Shown piece after piece: positions 25,779 through 34,574 of a stretch of DNA of 64,000 nt. The position numbers and the translations under genes were made by a program. Origin of the DNA: Gemmatimonadota bacterium (lineage in GTDB: Bacteria; Gemmatimonadota; Gemmatimonadetes; Longimicrobiales; Gaopeijiaceae); NCBI GenBank assembly GCA_022823225.1, contig JAJDXM010000024.1, forward strand, positions 62,001 through 126,000, given 5' to 3'. A model generated the notes under the pieces. The model did not search any database and had not been told where the DNA came from. It saw nothing but the letters and a program-made list of their open reading frames with translations. The first letter of the stretch is position 1, and each line of letters starts with the position of its first letter.

Positions 25779-27164
25779 TTACGAGGAAGGCGGCCCCAGC
25801 GCCCGCGACATGAACGCGACCGCGCGCGGGATCGCGTCTTCCAGCGTGAGGAAGTCGTGGCCGCCCGACTCGTAGATGTACGCTTCGAAATCGGGCGGTC
25901 CGCGCCCGATCGCCTCCATCGCCCGCATCAGTGAGTGCGCCTGCGAGACGGAGACGACGAAGTCGATGGTGCCGTGGTGGACCTGGGCCGGTGGAATGTC
26001 GGCCGCGAAGAGGACGGAAGACCGCCGCACGAGTTCGAGCCGTGCCTCGGACCGAGGCATGTCGCCCCGGATGTACGGCTGCACGATCGTGGAGTCCAGG
26101 TGCGCGACCCCGGTCAGCCTGCGGGGCGTGCGCAGCGCGGCCTCGCGCACGATTTCCCGCACCCATTCGTCGAAGAAATCCGTCGGGCCGAAGAACGACA
26201 CGATGCGCTCGACGCGCTCGTCCCTGATCCCGGTCAGCATCGCCACCCCTCCGCCCCTGCTTCCGCCCAGGAGGTTGTAGCCGCCCGGCCGGGCCTCCGG
26301 GGTCATCTCGAAGGCGACGTTCACCAGCGCGATCACGTCGTCGACATCGTAGTCCCAATGGCTCGAGGTCCCCTCCGAGACCCATTCCCTGTCGCCGTGG
26401 CGGAGCGGCTCGCTGCGGAAGGAGGGAAGCACGTAGGCGAAGCGGCGGGTGATGTCGCCGAGCCCCAGCGCGGCGATCTGCAGGTCCGCGACCGAGACGC
26501 CGCTCTCGCCGCCGTGCAGATAGGCGAGGATCGGGAGGCTCTCGGCCTCGGCGCTGTCCGGAACGACGATCGCGCCGTAGTGGCGTACCCCCGTGACCAG
26601 GTGGCTCACGATGCGCAGGGTGGCTGCCGTGCTGCCCAGCATGAGCGGCTCGGTGAGTTCGACGCGCACGCCGGCGGCGGGTGCGCTGCGGCCGGCCCAG
26701 TCGGCGCGGACGGCTTCGAGTTCGGCGGGCGCCGGCGCGGCGAAGAGCGCGTCGAGTTCGGCCTCGAGGTCGATCGACTCGGCCGTGATCCCCGTGCTGG
26801 CCGGACCCGCCGATACGGTGAGCGTCTGCTGGCCCGGGTCGGGACCGAGCGTCCAGAGGGCGGAGGCCCGGCCGGTGCCGTCGGTGGTGACCGAGGCGGA
26901 ATCGGCGTGGCCGTGGCCGGGTGAAGGGGTGAAGGAGATCGCGGCTCCGGCGATGGGCTGCCGGCCGGCGTCCAGGACGCGGACCACGATGGGCTCCTCG
27001 AGCGGCAGACCCTGAACCGCGCGCTGGGCGTCGCCGGAGAGGACCTCGACCGCGGAAGGCAGGCGGTCGGGGGTGACGGGGTCTGAGTCGCCGCCGCAGG
27101 CGACGAGGGTGGTGGCGAGGAGAAGTCCCTGGAGACCCGCCCAGCGGCGATCAGCGCGAGTCAA
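25779..27164 (-). CDS. Lipoprotein with Ig-like domain and alpha/beta-hydrolase domain
   Basis: 461 residues. The lipobox LVAC gives lipidated Cys23. An invasin/Big-1-like domain runs from about 38 to 125 (PIVVRVLDAGRQPIAGAAISF, DGTGRASALWTLG). From about 165 to the end is a prolyl-oligopeptidase-like alpha/beta hydrolase: LPILAYLHGGESG (oxyanion region), nucleophile S302 in LLGGSRGGG, FFGPTDFF, and catalytic His in YIYESGGHDFL near the end. Start TTG 27164 has GGGAG 10 bases upstream and lies 6 bases after the stop of the preceding gene, so both are co-transcribed. The substrate may be an ester or a peptide. Confidence 0.82.
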   Translation of the reverse strand: MTRADRRWAGLQGLLLATTLVACGGDSDPVTPDRLPSAVEVLSGDAQRAVQGLPLEEPIVVRVLDAGRQPIAGAAISFTPSPGHGHADSASVTTDGTGRASALWTLGPDPGQQTLTVSAGPASTGITAESIDLEAELDALFAAPAPAELEAVRADWAGRSAPAAGVRVELTEPLMLGSTAATLRIVSHLVTGVRHYGAIVVPDSAEAESLPILAYLHGGESGVSVADLQIAALGLGDITRRFAYVLPSFRSEPLRHGDREWVSEGTSSHWDYDVDDVIALVNVAFEMTPEARPGGYNLLGGSRGGGVAMLTGIRDERVERIVSFFGPTDFFDEWVREIVREAALRTPRRLTGVAHLDSTIVQPYIRGDMPRSEARLELVRRSSVLFAADIPPAQVHHGTIDFVVSVSQAHSLMRAMEAIGRGPPDFEAYIYESGGHDFLTLEDAIPRAVAFMSRALGPPSS

Positions 27165-27170
27165 GGTGGC

Positions 27171-28055
27171 CTATCTCCCGAATGCGTAGTTGAAGTTGAT
27201 GAGCGGAAAACAGCAGCCCAACTCCCCGTCTGCCGCTCCGCCGAAGACGCCGACCTCCGCGGAGAACCGATCGCCGATGAAGCGGAACCCTCCGGAGAAA
27301 AGCGCGCCGACGGCGTCGGGAAGGATGTAATTCTCGGTGATCAGTTTCATCCGGCGACTGACCCGGGTTTCGCCGCCGATCATGAATGCCGGCTCGTTCG
27401 CGACGTCGTCTCCGGTATAGAAGAAACCGATACCCGCGGAGAACGCCGTGATCTCGCTGCCGAACGTGCCCACCCCGAACGCGATCCCGGCCAAATCGTC
27501 ATCGACACCGAAGGCGAGCGTTCCGATCGACGCTCTGACCGAAGGGGTACGGACGACCTGCACCTTTCCACCGACATAGTACGGCTCCAGCTCCCCGAAG
27601 AAGATCGGCGCACCGCCGTAGACCATGATGCGGTCGGTGAGCCCGGCTGCCGCGAAGGGCAGGACGATCAGATAGGTGCCGATGTATGCTTCGCCCGCCT
27701 CGAGGGTGCGGCCGGTTGCGGTGAAGTACAGCCGCGTGTCCGCCGGGTCCGATTGCCAGTACTGGCCGTCCACCACCTGCCCGCCCGCCGCACGGATCGA
27801 TCGGATCTGGCTGCGGTCAATCTCAAGCGTGCCCCCACCCACGGTCGTGATGACCACCCGCTGCGGGTCGGCCTCGGTGATGCGCCCGATGATCATGGAG
27901 CCGTCGGCAAGCCCCACCTCGTAGATGGTGTCGCTCGGGGCGGGGATTTCGGGCGGCTCCTGAGCCCGGATTGCCGCCGGAAGGAGGGCTGCGGCGATGA
28001 GCACGCCCTGGAGAAGTCCAATCGCTCGCGACGACCGGTTTTCGATGCGAGTCAT
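27171..28055 (-). CDS. Secreted hypothetical protein with barrel-like C-terminus
   Basis: 294 residues from ATG 28055 (GAGG upstream). The signal peptide is at about 10-31 (AIGLLQGVLIAAALLPAAIRAQ). A small domain at about 44-95 (YEVGLADGSMIIGRITEADPQRVVITTVGGGTLEIDRSQIRSI, shown to mark the repeated strand pattern) resembles the beta fold that precedes outer-membrane barrels. The remainder alternates glycine-rich strands (SIGTLAFGVDDDLAGIAFGVGTFG, FSAEVGVFGG) and closes with NFNYAFGR, ending in an aromatic-Gly-Arg. This suggests an outer-membrane location. It is the first gene of a pair with the lipoprotein hydrolase, and divergent from the dipeptidase gene. Confidence 0.72.
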   Translation of the reverse strand: MTRIENRSSRAIGLLQGVLIAAALLPAAIRAQEPPEIPAPSDTIYEVGLADGSMIIGRITEADPQRVVITTVGGGTLEIDRSQIRSIRAAGGQVVDGQYWQSDPADTRLYFTATGRTLEAGEAYIGTYLIVLPFAAAGLTDRIMVYGGAPIFFGELEPYYVGGKVQVVRTPSVRASIGTLAFGVDDDLAGIAFGVGTFGSEITAFSAGIGFFYTGDDVANEPAFMIGGETRVSRRMKLITENYILPDAVGALFSGGFRFIGDRFSAEVGVFGGAADGELGCCFPLINFNYAFGR

Positions 28056-28172
28056 TCTCAATCCTCGTTGGGGGTCTGGCGGACGGCGTCGGGCGTCGTC
28101 CCCATGGAATCGCTCCCATCCCGGGTAAGCTACCCAAGGTTCCTGCGATGGCAATCGCAGTGGGCGCAGGCT

Positions 28173-29369
28173 ATGGTCCACGCCATGCAAGCAGTCCTGC
28201 TCACCCACCAGGTCACCCGGCGCACCTTCCTCGGGGCGGCCGCAGGCCTGACGCTCGGCGCCGCGAACGCCCTGGGAAGAGAACTTGCGCCGGCGGCGGA
28301 CCGGACCAGGCAGGACCTTTTCGTCATCAACATGCTCGGAGCCGTCCGCAACCCGAACCCCCCGAGTCGGGGCGGCCCGTCGGGAGCGCTTCAAGCCGGT
28401 GCGCGTCCCGGTCCGGATGCACGGGCAGTCGCCGACGCCCTCACCTCGGGAACGGCCGCCGTCAACATCACGGTCGGCTATGTGGCGGGCTCCCAGGATC
28501 CGTTCGAGAGTTCGGTCGCGGACATTGCCCGCTGGAACCGGGTCATCCGGTCGCGCCCCGAGTCTCTCCTGAAGGTGTGGACGGCTCGCGACATCGAGAC
28601 GGCGGCGGCGGACCGCAGGGTCGGCGTCATCCTGGGGTTCCAGAACGCCGCGATGATGGGGGACGACGCCGGGCGGGTCCATGTTTTCGCGGGGCTCGGG
28701 GTGAAGGTCATCCAGCTGACCTACAACGTCGCAAACCAGCTCGGGCACGGCTCGATGGTGCCCGAGAACGGCGGGCTGACGGACTTCGGGCGGGAGGTGG
28801 TTGCGGAGCTCAATGCCAGCCGGACGCTGGTGGACCTGAGCCACAGCGGCGAGCAGACCTGCCTGGACGGGATCGCGGCCTCGAGCGCGCCCGTCGCGAT
28901 CACGCATACGGGTTGTCGGGCGGTCACCGACCTGCCGCGCAACAAGACCGACCGGGAGCTGCGGCTGGTCGCCGAGGGCGGCGGAATCGTCGGGATATAC
29001 TTCATGCCGTTCCTTGCGGCCGACGGGATGGCGGTGGCGGACGACGTGGTGCGGCACATCGAGCACGCGGTGAACGTGTGCGGCGAGGAGCATGTCGGGA
29101 TCGGCACCGACGGGGGGACGACGGCCCGCGACGACATGGAAGTGGCCTACGAAGCGGCCCAGAGGGATGTCGAGGCGCGACGGGCGGCGGGGATTGGGGC
29201 CACGGGGGAGCGCGCGGGGGTTGTGCCGTTCATCCCGGACCTGCAGGGACCGTATCAGTTCCGCAAGCTGGCCGGGATGTTGCTGGGGCGGGGGCACTCG
29301 ACCGGGCGCGTGGAACGGATCCTGGGACTCAATGCGCTTCGGGTCATGCGGGAGGTGTGGGTGGCGTAG
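28173..29369 (+). CDS. M19 (renal dipeptidase-like) family protein with altered metal ligands
   Basis: 398 residues from ATG 28173 (ATG 28185 is also possible). An N-terminal TRRTFLGAAAGLTLG looks like a Tat signal. The body follows membrane-dipeptidase blocks: GVKVIQLTYN, GLTDFGREVVAELN, LVDLSHSGEQT (metal His), VAITHTGCRAV (second His), GIGTDGG, and a C-terminal ILGLNALRVM. The usual first metal pair HxD after strand 1 is replaced by INMLGAVRNPN, and the bridging Glu of the GxExG block is Gln in ILGFQNAAMM. It may belong to a known variant subgroup or be inactive as a dipeptidase. Confidence 0.82.
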   Translation: MVHAMQAVLLTHQVTRRTFLGAAAGLTLGAANALGRELAPAADRTRQDLFVINMLGAVRNPNPPSRGGPSGALQAGARPGPDARAVADALTSGTAAVNITVGYVAGSQDPFESSVADIARWNRVIRSRPESLLKVWTARDIETAAADRRVGVILGFQNAAMMGDDAGRVHVFAGLGVKVIQLTYNVANQLGHGSMVPENGGLTDFGREVVAELNASRTLVDLSHSGEQTCLDGIAASSAPVAITHTGCRAVTDLPRNKTDRELRLVAEGGGIVGIYFMPFLAADGMAVADDVVRHIEHAVNVCGEEHVGIGTDGGTTARDDMEVAYEAAQRDVEARRAAGIGATGERAGVVPFIPDLQGPYQFRKLAGMLLGRGHSTGRVERILGLNALRVMREVWVA

Positions 29370-29392
29370 CAGTCCGTGGAGCTTGTGGCGCC

Positions 29393-30073
29393 TTATTGGC
29401 GCCGCCAGTCCGCCCGGTCGGGAATCCCGCGGCTGAAGAACAGCTCGAAGCCAGTTTCCGCCGCCAGCGCCTCGGCCGCCTCGCGGCCCGCGCGCCCGGG
29501 CGGTAGGTCACGGGTGATCTGCCGTATCTGTCCGGTCGCGGGGTCGCGCAGGATTGCCATCGGCCGGTCGCTGTCCCTGTCCAGGGTGAACGACCCGCCG
29601 GGCCCCTCCAGGGTGATGCTCGCCAGCCGGTCCGCCCACCCCTCCTCAACCGGCACGGCGAAAACGAACGACCCGCTCCCATCCCCGTCGGCGATCACGG
29701 GCATCTCGAATCGCAGCGAGATGAATTCGGTGCCGTCGGCGTCGCGGCCCGTGATCAGGTGAGGGCCCTCGTTCTCGGGAAGCGAGGGGCGCGCGTCCAG
29801 CACGAAGGCGGGGTCGAGGTGGGGCGTGCCCTGCGCATCGGCACCGCCCCAGAGGAAGAGGACGCGCTGTTGGGCGGCGGTCGCGGCCGGCGTGAGCGGG
29901 TCCGCGCCCTCCGCGGTCGCCGCTGTCTCCGCGTTGTTGTGGGCACAGCCGATGGTTGCAGCCGCGAGGATGAGCGTCCACATGGGGCCCGGCAGGCGGC
30001 GCGGATGCATCGCCGACCGAATGCAGCGGGGACTCATTCCACGGCCTGCCAAACTGCCCGACGCGCCCGCCAT
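29393..30073 (-). CDS. Hypothetical lipoprotein downstream of the sirtuin gene
   Basis: The product has a lipoprotein-type N-terminus, MWTLILAAATIGC followed by AHNN. The soluble part has blocks RVLFLWGGADAQGTPHLDPAFVLDA, ENEGPHLITGRDADGTEFISLRFEMPV and SFTLDRDSDRPMAILRDPATGQIRQI. No family is recognised. Three starts are possible: ATG 30073, which overlaps the sirtuin stop as TGATG; ATG 30037; and ATG 30010, which gives the neatest signal peptide. I list the coupled start but the N-terminus is uncertain. It converges with the dipeptidase gene across 23 bases. Confidence 0.65.
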   Translation of the reverse strand: MAGASGSLAGRGMSPRCIRSAMHPRRLPGPMWTLILAAATIGCAHNNAETAATAEGADPLTPAATAAQQRVLFLWGGADAQGTPHLDPAFVLDARPSLPENEGPHLITGRDADGTEFISLRFEMPVIADGDGSGSFVFAVPVEEGWADRLASITLEGPGGSFTLDRDSDRPMAILRDPATGQIRQITRDLPPGRAGREAAEALAAETGFELFFSRGIPDRADWRRQ

Positions 30074-30990
30074 CACGCAAGCAGCTCCGGCAGGACCTCC
30101 CCCGCCGCCCCCCGCAGCGCCACCTCGGCCGCGCGAGTCAGGTCGGTCGCCTGCGGGTTGACCTCGATGATGCGGCCACCGCCGTGCAGCGTGGCCAGCG
30201 GGATCCCCGCGGCCGGGTAGACCACCGCGCTGGTCCCGATCACCAGGCAGAGATCGGCGCGAGCGGCCATCGTCTGGGCGCGTTCCAGGAGCGCGCCGTC
30301 GAGCATCTCGCCGAAGAGCACGACATCGGGGCGGCGAAGGCCCCCGCACTCCGCGCAGCGGGGCAGGGTGCCGCCCGGCGGCGCCTCGCCGGTTCCGGTG
30401 CCGCGCGCGGTGTCGTCATGGGCTGCCAGTGGCTCGGCCTCGGCGCGGAGGCCGCAATCGTTGCACCGGTCGCGCGCGATCGCGCCGTGAATCTCGATGG
30501 GGAACGCGGCGTCGGGCGGCCCGTCCCCCGCTTCCTCAGCCGCCGCGCGCGTGTGGAGCCCGTCGACGTTCTGCGTCACGATGCCGTCCACACCCCGCCG
30601 CAGGAAGAACCGGGCCAGAGCGCGGTGCCCCTCGTTGGGCTCGCAGGTCGCCAGGAAGCCGCGGCGCCATTCGTACCACTCCCACACCGTGCGCGGATCG
30701 CGCTCGAACGCCCCGATCGTGGAGAGTTCCTCGGGCCGGTGGTTGCGCCAGAGCCCACCCGCGTCGCGAAAGGTCGGCACGCCCGACTCGGCGGAGATGC
30801 CGGCGCCGGTGAGCGCGACGACCCGCTCGGCCTGCGCGACGAGGTCGCGGGCGTGGGGGAGGTCGGGGTGGGGCAGGGTGGCCTCCGGGGACGGAAGGGG
30901 GTGCGAACGCGCCTCAAAAACAATGTAGCGGGGAAGACCGGAGAAGGGGCGCGCCAAGATGCAGCGGTCCGGCCAGCCCGGCTCATCCAA
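30073..30990 (-). CDS. SIR2 family NAD-dependent protein deacylase (class III signature)
   Basis: Cytosolic sirtuin. NAD binding: ALTGAGISAESGVPTFRDAGGLW. Catalytic base: His in TQNVDGLH, then IEIHGAI. The zinc site has two Cys pairs, CNDCG and CAECG. C-terminal blocks are PDVVLFGE, VIGTSAVVYPAA and IIEVNPQ. The WYEWRR block contains Y-x-x-R, the marker of class III desuccinylase/deacetylase sirtuins. The only long start is TTG 30990, which overlaps the preceding gene by 8 bases and adds about 40 weakly conserved residues; a TTG at 30957 is an alternative. Stop and next start overlap as TGATG. Confidence 0.88.
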   Translation of the reverse strand: MDEPGWPDRCILARPFSGLPRYIVFEARSHPLPSPEATLPHPDLPHARDLVAQAERVVALTGAGISAESGVPTFRDAGGLWRNHRPEELSTIGAFERDPRTVWEWYEWRRGFLATCEPNEGHRALARFFLRRGVDGIVTQNVDGLHTRAAAEEAGDGPPDAAFPIEIHGAIARDRCNDCGLRAEAEPLAAHDDTARGTGTGEAPPGGTLPRCAECGGLRRPDVVLFGEMLDGALLERAQTMAARADLCLVIGTSAVVYPAAGIPLATLHGGGRIIEVNPQATDLTRAAEVALRGAAGEVLPELLA

Positions 30991-31444
30991 TCGGAATCCG
31001 GAACGTAACCATGTCCATCGACGGCGACGCCGGTTCCGCGTCGTTTACCCTGGTCAACATGAAGGCGATGTGTCCCGCCAGCGCCCCGACGAAGGCGCCG
31101 CCCAATACGAAGGATGCCCGACTCTGGGAGCAGGCCCCTTCCTTCTTCGCTTCTTCGGCCTGACGCCTGTCACGCCCGGCCCCGCCGCAGACGGCGTACG
31201 CGAGGAGACCGCCCAGTACCGCCCCGCCGCCGGTGAACAGGGCCCGGCGCCTGCCCTCTGACATTCCCTCGTTCGTGACGCACCGCTGGCTCTCGATGCA
31301 CCGCTGGGCCAGAGTGGCCTGGACGGAAAAAAGCCCGACACCCGGGCTGGGCAGCGCAGGCCGCGTCCACAGCTGGCGCTCCTGGCCAGCGAGTGGCGTG
31401 GCGCTCAGCGACAGTGCGAACAGCGTGGCGAGTGCGGCTCTCAT
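30983..31444 (-). CDS. Secreted/membrane hypothetical protein with glycine-zipper segments
   Basis: 153 residues. The signal peptide (MRAALATLFALSLSATPLAGQ) is followed by a short soluble part with two cysteines (QRCIESQRC). Two glycine-rich hydrophobic stretches follow (TGGGAVLGGLLAYAVCGG at about 71-88 and FVLGGAFVGALAGHIAFML at about 112-130), separated by a charged loop. The pattern recalls glycine-zipper membrane proteins. No function assigned. It is sandwiched between the deacylase gene and the sirtuin gene on the same strand. Confidence 0.65.
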   Translation of the reverse strand: MRAALATLFALSLSATPLAGQERQLWTRPALPSPGVGLFSVQATLAQRCIESQRCVTNEGMSEGRRRALFTGGGAVLGGLLAYAVCGGAGRDRRQAEEAKKEGACSQSRASFVLGGAFVGALAGHIAFMLTRVNDAEPASPSMDMVTFRIPIG

Positions 31445-31460
31445 GGGGGGCCTGCCCCCC

Positions 31461-33194
31461 TCAAGCCGCCGGCCGCCCCCCGCGCCTCGACACCAGCACC
31501 TTCCCTGGCACCGCCATCAGGATCACCCCGTCCCGCACTACGAACTCCCCATTAACCAGCACATGGTCGATTCCTTCGGAGTGTTGGTGCGGTTCCACGA
31601 AGGTGGCGCGGTCGGCGATCGTCTCCAGGTCGAAGACGACCAGGTCGGCCCAGTAGCCCTCGCGGATCTCGCCCCGGTCGGCGAGGCCCATGATGCGGGC
31701 CGGGAGCGAGGTTTGCGCCCGGATCGCCGACTCGACCGAGAGCGCCCCGGCGGTCAGCGCGTAGTGGCGGATCTTGCGCGGGAAGGTGCCGTAGAAGCGG
31801 GGATGGACCGGACCGTCGCCGGGCCACGCGATCCCGCCGTCCGACGCGGTCGCGACCCATGGCTGGGCGGCGTAGTTCTCCACGTCGCCCTCCGACATCG
31901 AGAATCCGCGGAAGCGCCCGCCACCCGGACGGTTCCGGTCACCTTCGAGCTGCAGCGCGATCGCCGTTTCCACCGGATGCTCGTCCCGCATCGCCGCCAC
32001 GTCGCGGAGGTTCATTCCCACGTAGTCCGGGTCCGGGTAGTCGAAGGTCACGACCCGCTCAGGCCCGCCGCGGCGCCCGATCTCATGCCAGATGTCCATG
32101 CGGATCCGCGCCGCCGTCTCCGGGTCGCGCAGCCGCATCTCCAGCATTTCGGCGGGCGGCCGGGCGTCGCGCGGGTTCTCCGCCTCCGGATCGGCCAGTG
32201 CCCAGCGGGGAACCAGGACCGTGTTGCCGTCTGTGCCGCTCGTGGAGTAGGGGTATTGGTCGGCCCACACGCGCACGCCTTCCTCCCGGGCGCGCTCGAT
32301 GAGCCCGATCGCCGACGCACTCGACCCCCAGTAGGACACGCCCTTGGCCTTGATGTGCGACGCCACCACCCGCACCCCGGTCTGCCGCCCGATCTCGATC
32401 GTCTCCATGACCGCGTCCTGCAGCGTCGGCGGACGCCCCTCGTGCTGACTGGGCAGGTACCACATCGGATCCGGCCCTTCGGCCCGCTCATGCGAGATGT
32501 ACACGCCGTCGTACGGGGCCAGCTCGGCCACCAGCTCCACCAACTCGCCGGTCGTGCTCCAGCGCCCGGGCGCGTATTCCAGTCCCGCGGTCAGCCCCAC
32601 CGCGCCCTCCTCCAGCCCCTGCCGCACCAGCGCCGCCATCCGCCGGGTCTCCGCGGGGGTCGCGGCCCGCTGAAAGTCGTCTTGCATGACCATCCGCCGC
32701 ACGGTCCCGTGGCCCACCATCATCATCACGTTGGGCCCCACCCCCTGCCGTTCCAGGGTCGCGCGCTGCCCGGCAATCGGCCACGGCGAGCGCCCGTCCT
32801 GGTTCACGACGATGGTCGTCACGCCCTGCGACACGACGTTGGGCGCCGTCTTGCGGTGGGTTGAATCGTTGCGGATCGACCGGCCCCCGCCTTCCGCGTC
32901 GCTGTTGTCGGCGTGGGAGTGGATGTCGATGAACCCGGGCGACACGTAGCGGCCGGTCGCGTCGATCTCGCGGTCGGCCGTCGCCCCGGCGAGGTCGCCA
33001 AGCGCGACGATACGTCCGTCCACGACCCCGATGTCGGCGCGGAACCAGGGGTTGCCGGTGCCGTCGAGGATGCGCCCGCCGCGCACGATGAGGTCGAAGT
33101 GGCGGGTGTCCTGGGCGGCAAGCGGGGCGCCGGGGGCCGAAAGCGCGAGGGCAAAGAGGGCGCTGGCGATGAGTAGGCGGCGATAGTCGAACAT
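31461..33194 (-). CDS. Secreted N-acyl-D-amino-acid deacylase family amidohydrolase
   Basis: 577 residues with a signal peptide (about 1-27, ending LAAQ), so the enzyme acts outside the cytoplasm. D-aminoacylase-type amidohydrolase features are visible: DLIVRGGRILDGTGNPWFRADIGV, metal HxH in GFIDIHSHAD, GVTTIVVNQDG, the zinc/lysine region ending GAVGLTAGLEYAPG, SHIKAKG, and the late ASDGGIAWPG with the catalytic Asp. The C-terminal beta sandwich is GEIREGYWADLVVFDLETI. It would release D-amino acids or similar products from N-acyl compounds. It is followed by the glycine-zipper gene 16 bases downstream. Confidence 0.9.
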   Translation of the reverse strand: MFDYRRLLIASALFALALSAPGAPLAAQDTRHFDLIVRGGRILDGTGNPWFRADIGVVDGRIVALGDLAGATADREIDATGRYVSPGFIDIHSHADNSDAEGGGRSIRNDSTHRKTAPNVVSQGVTTIVVNQDGRSPWPIAGQRATLERQGVGPNVMMMVGHGTVRRMVMQDDFQRAATPAETRRMAALVRQGLEEGAVGLTAGLEYAPGRWSTTGELVELVAELAPYDGVYISHERAEGPDPMWYLPSQHEGRPPTLQDAVMETIEIGRQTGVRVVASHIKAKGVSYWGSSASAIGLIERAREEGVRVWADQYPYSTSGTDGNTVLVPRWALADPEAENPRDARPPAEMLEMRLRDPETAARIRMDIWHEIGRRGGPERVVTFDYPDPDYVGMNLRDVAAMRDEHPVETAIALQLEGDRNRPGGGRFRGFSMSEGDVENYAAQPWVATASDGGIAWPGDGPVHPRFYGTFPRKIRHYALTAGALSVESAIRAQTSLPARIMGLADRGEIREGYWADLVVFDLETIADRATFVEPHQHSEGIDHVLVNGEFVVRDGVILMAVPGKVLVSRRGGRPAA

Positions 33195-33349
33195 GGCCTG
33201 GCCGATGGTGTAGGACTGGAGGTGGGGAAGTGGGAATTGTACCGCGGGTCCACGGGGCAGGCCAGCGAGAGGGCAACGCCGCCGGGCATCAAGGCCGTCC
33301 CATTGGCAAGTCGCCCTGTGGGGTTATCATGATCGCGGGAGGTGACAAC

Positions 33350-34540
33350 ATGTACCGGTTGACCCGCAAGCCAAGGTCGAAAACCGACCCGCGGCGCATC
33401 GTGCCCGCCGTCCTGACCGTAGGCGCGACGCTCTCGATTGCCTGCACGGGCTCGGGCGACGATGCCCGCCGATCGGCCAATTCGACGGATGCGGAGTGGG
33501 AGCTCGTCGAGGATCTGCGGCTCGACGCGGAAGTTGAGGACTTTTCGCTGGTCGGGCGTCTCTACGTCGGGCCACGCCGCGAGATCGTCGTGCCCGAACC
33601 GCAGGACTCCCGGATGCGGGTCTACGACTCGGCGGGAACGCTGGTGACGATGATCGGGAGAAGCGGGGAGGGACCTGGAGAATTCCAGCACGTCGGCCCG
33701 GTCTACTGGGCTGCGGACACGCTGGTTGTGGGGGATGGGCGCTTGGCGCGCACGACGTACTTCCTGGCGGACGGGACGGTGGCCCGCACAGAGGCGTTTC
33801 GATTCTGGAACCCGAACTTCGATGTCGGGAGACCGGACAGCACCTTCTTCGCTTTCGGCCCCCAGGCCATCGATGACGAGGGAGCGATGCTCGGGGTGGC
33901 CTATCTGAATCTGAGGGAGTCAGCGGAACTCGTGGTTCTGCGGGTGCCACGTGACGGTACGCCGGGCGTTGTCGCATCTCCTCCGCAGTACGAGGATGAA
34001 CGCTGGAGCGTCACCATATCCGGCCTCACCAACCGGGTTCCCTTCGCTTTCCAGCCACGAGCTGAAATCGCACCGGACGGAAGCGGGTTTCTGTTCATGA
34101 CAGCCGATCAGTCGACCCTCGACCCCACCTACAACCTGACGCTGGTCCGCCCGACCAACGACACGGTGTTTGCGCGGTCCTACGCGTACCCTGGCGAGGC
34201 GATTCCCGATTCGGCGATGGAACGCGGCATCGCCAATATGGTGCCGGAAAACAACCTTGCCCGTCGCTTTCGGGCCGGCGCGCGCGCACGGGCGCCCTTG
34301 GTCTACCCGCCGGCCGTCGTCACGCTCGGTCTCGACGGGACGATCTGGGTGGAGCTGCGCCCCACCGATCATGGAACCCCCGTGCACGTGATCAGCGAGG
34401 CGGGAGACCCGATTGGCTCTCTGCTCCTGCCGGCGCGATCGCGCATCCGGCAGGCCAGCCTGACGCACCTCTGGGTGACCGAAAGTGACGAGCTCGGTCT
34501 CGCAAGTGTGGTTCGCTACCAGGTGATCCGGCCGGGCTGA
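33350..34540 (+). CDS. 6-bladed beta-propeller lipoprotein
   Basis: 396 residues. ATG 33350 was chosen for its perfect ribosome site (GGGAGGTGA, 6 bases away) and because it gives a clean lipoprotein signal ending in LSIAC. Propeller-type blades follow: FSLVGRLYVGPRREIVVPEPQDSRMRVYDSAGTLV and TMIGRSGEGPGEF, the motif found in three other proteins of this window. Later blades include TLVVGDGRL and TLGLDGTIWVE. Such proteins are exported and often poorly characterised; ligand and role are unknown. Confidence 0.82.
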   Translation: MYRLTRKPRSKTDPRRIVPAVLTVGATLSIACTGSGDDARRSANSTDAEWELVEDLRLDAEVEDFSLVGRLYVGPRREIVVPEPQDSRMRVYDSAGTLVTMIGRSGEGPGEFQHVGPVYWAADTLVVGDGRLARTTYFLADGTVARTEAFRFWNPNFDVGRPDSTFFAFGPQAIDDEGAMLGVAYLNLRESAELVVLRVPRDGTPGVVASPPQYEDERWSVTISGLTNRVPFAFQPRAEIAPDGSGFLFMTADQSTLDPTYNLTLVRPTNDTVFARSYAYPGEAIPDSAMERGIANMVPENNLARRFRAGARARAPLVYPPAVVTLGLDGTIWVELRPTDHGTPVHVISEAGDPIGSLLLPARSRIRQASLTHLWVTESDELGLASVVRYQVIRPG

Positions 34541-34574
34541 GCGGCTGGACCGCCAGGGATCCAATCCGCGCGGT

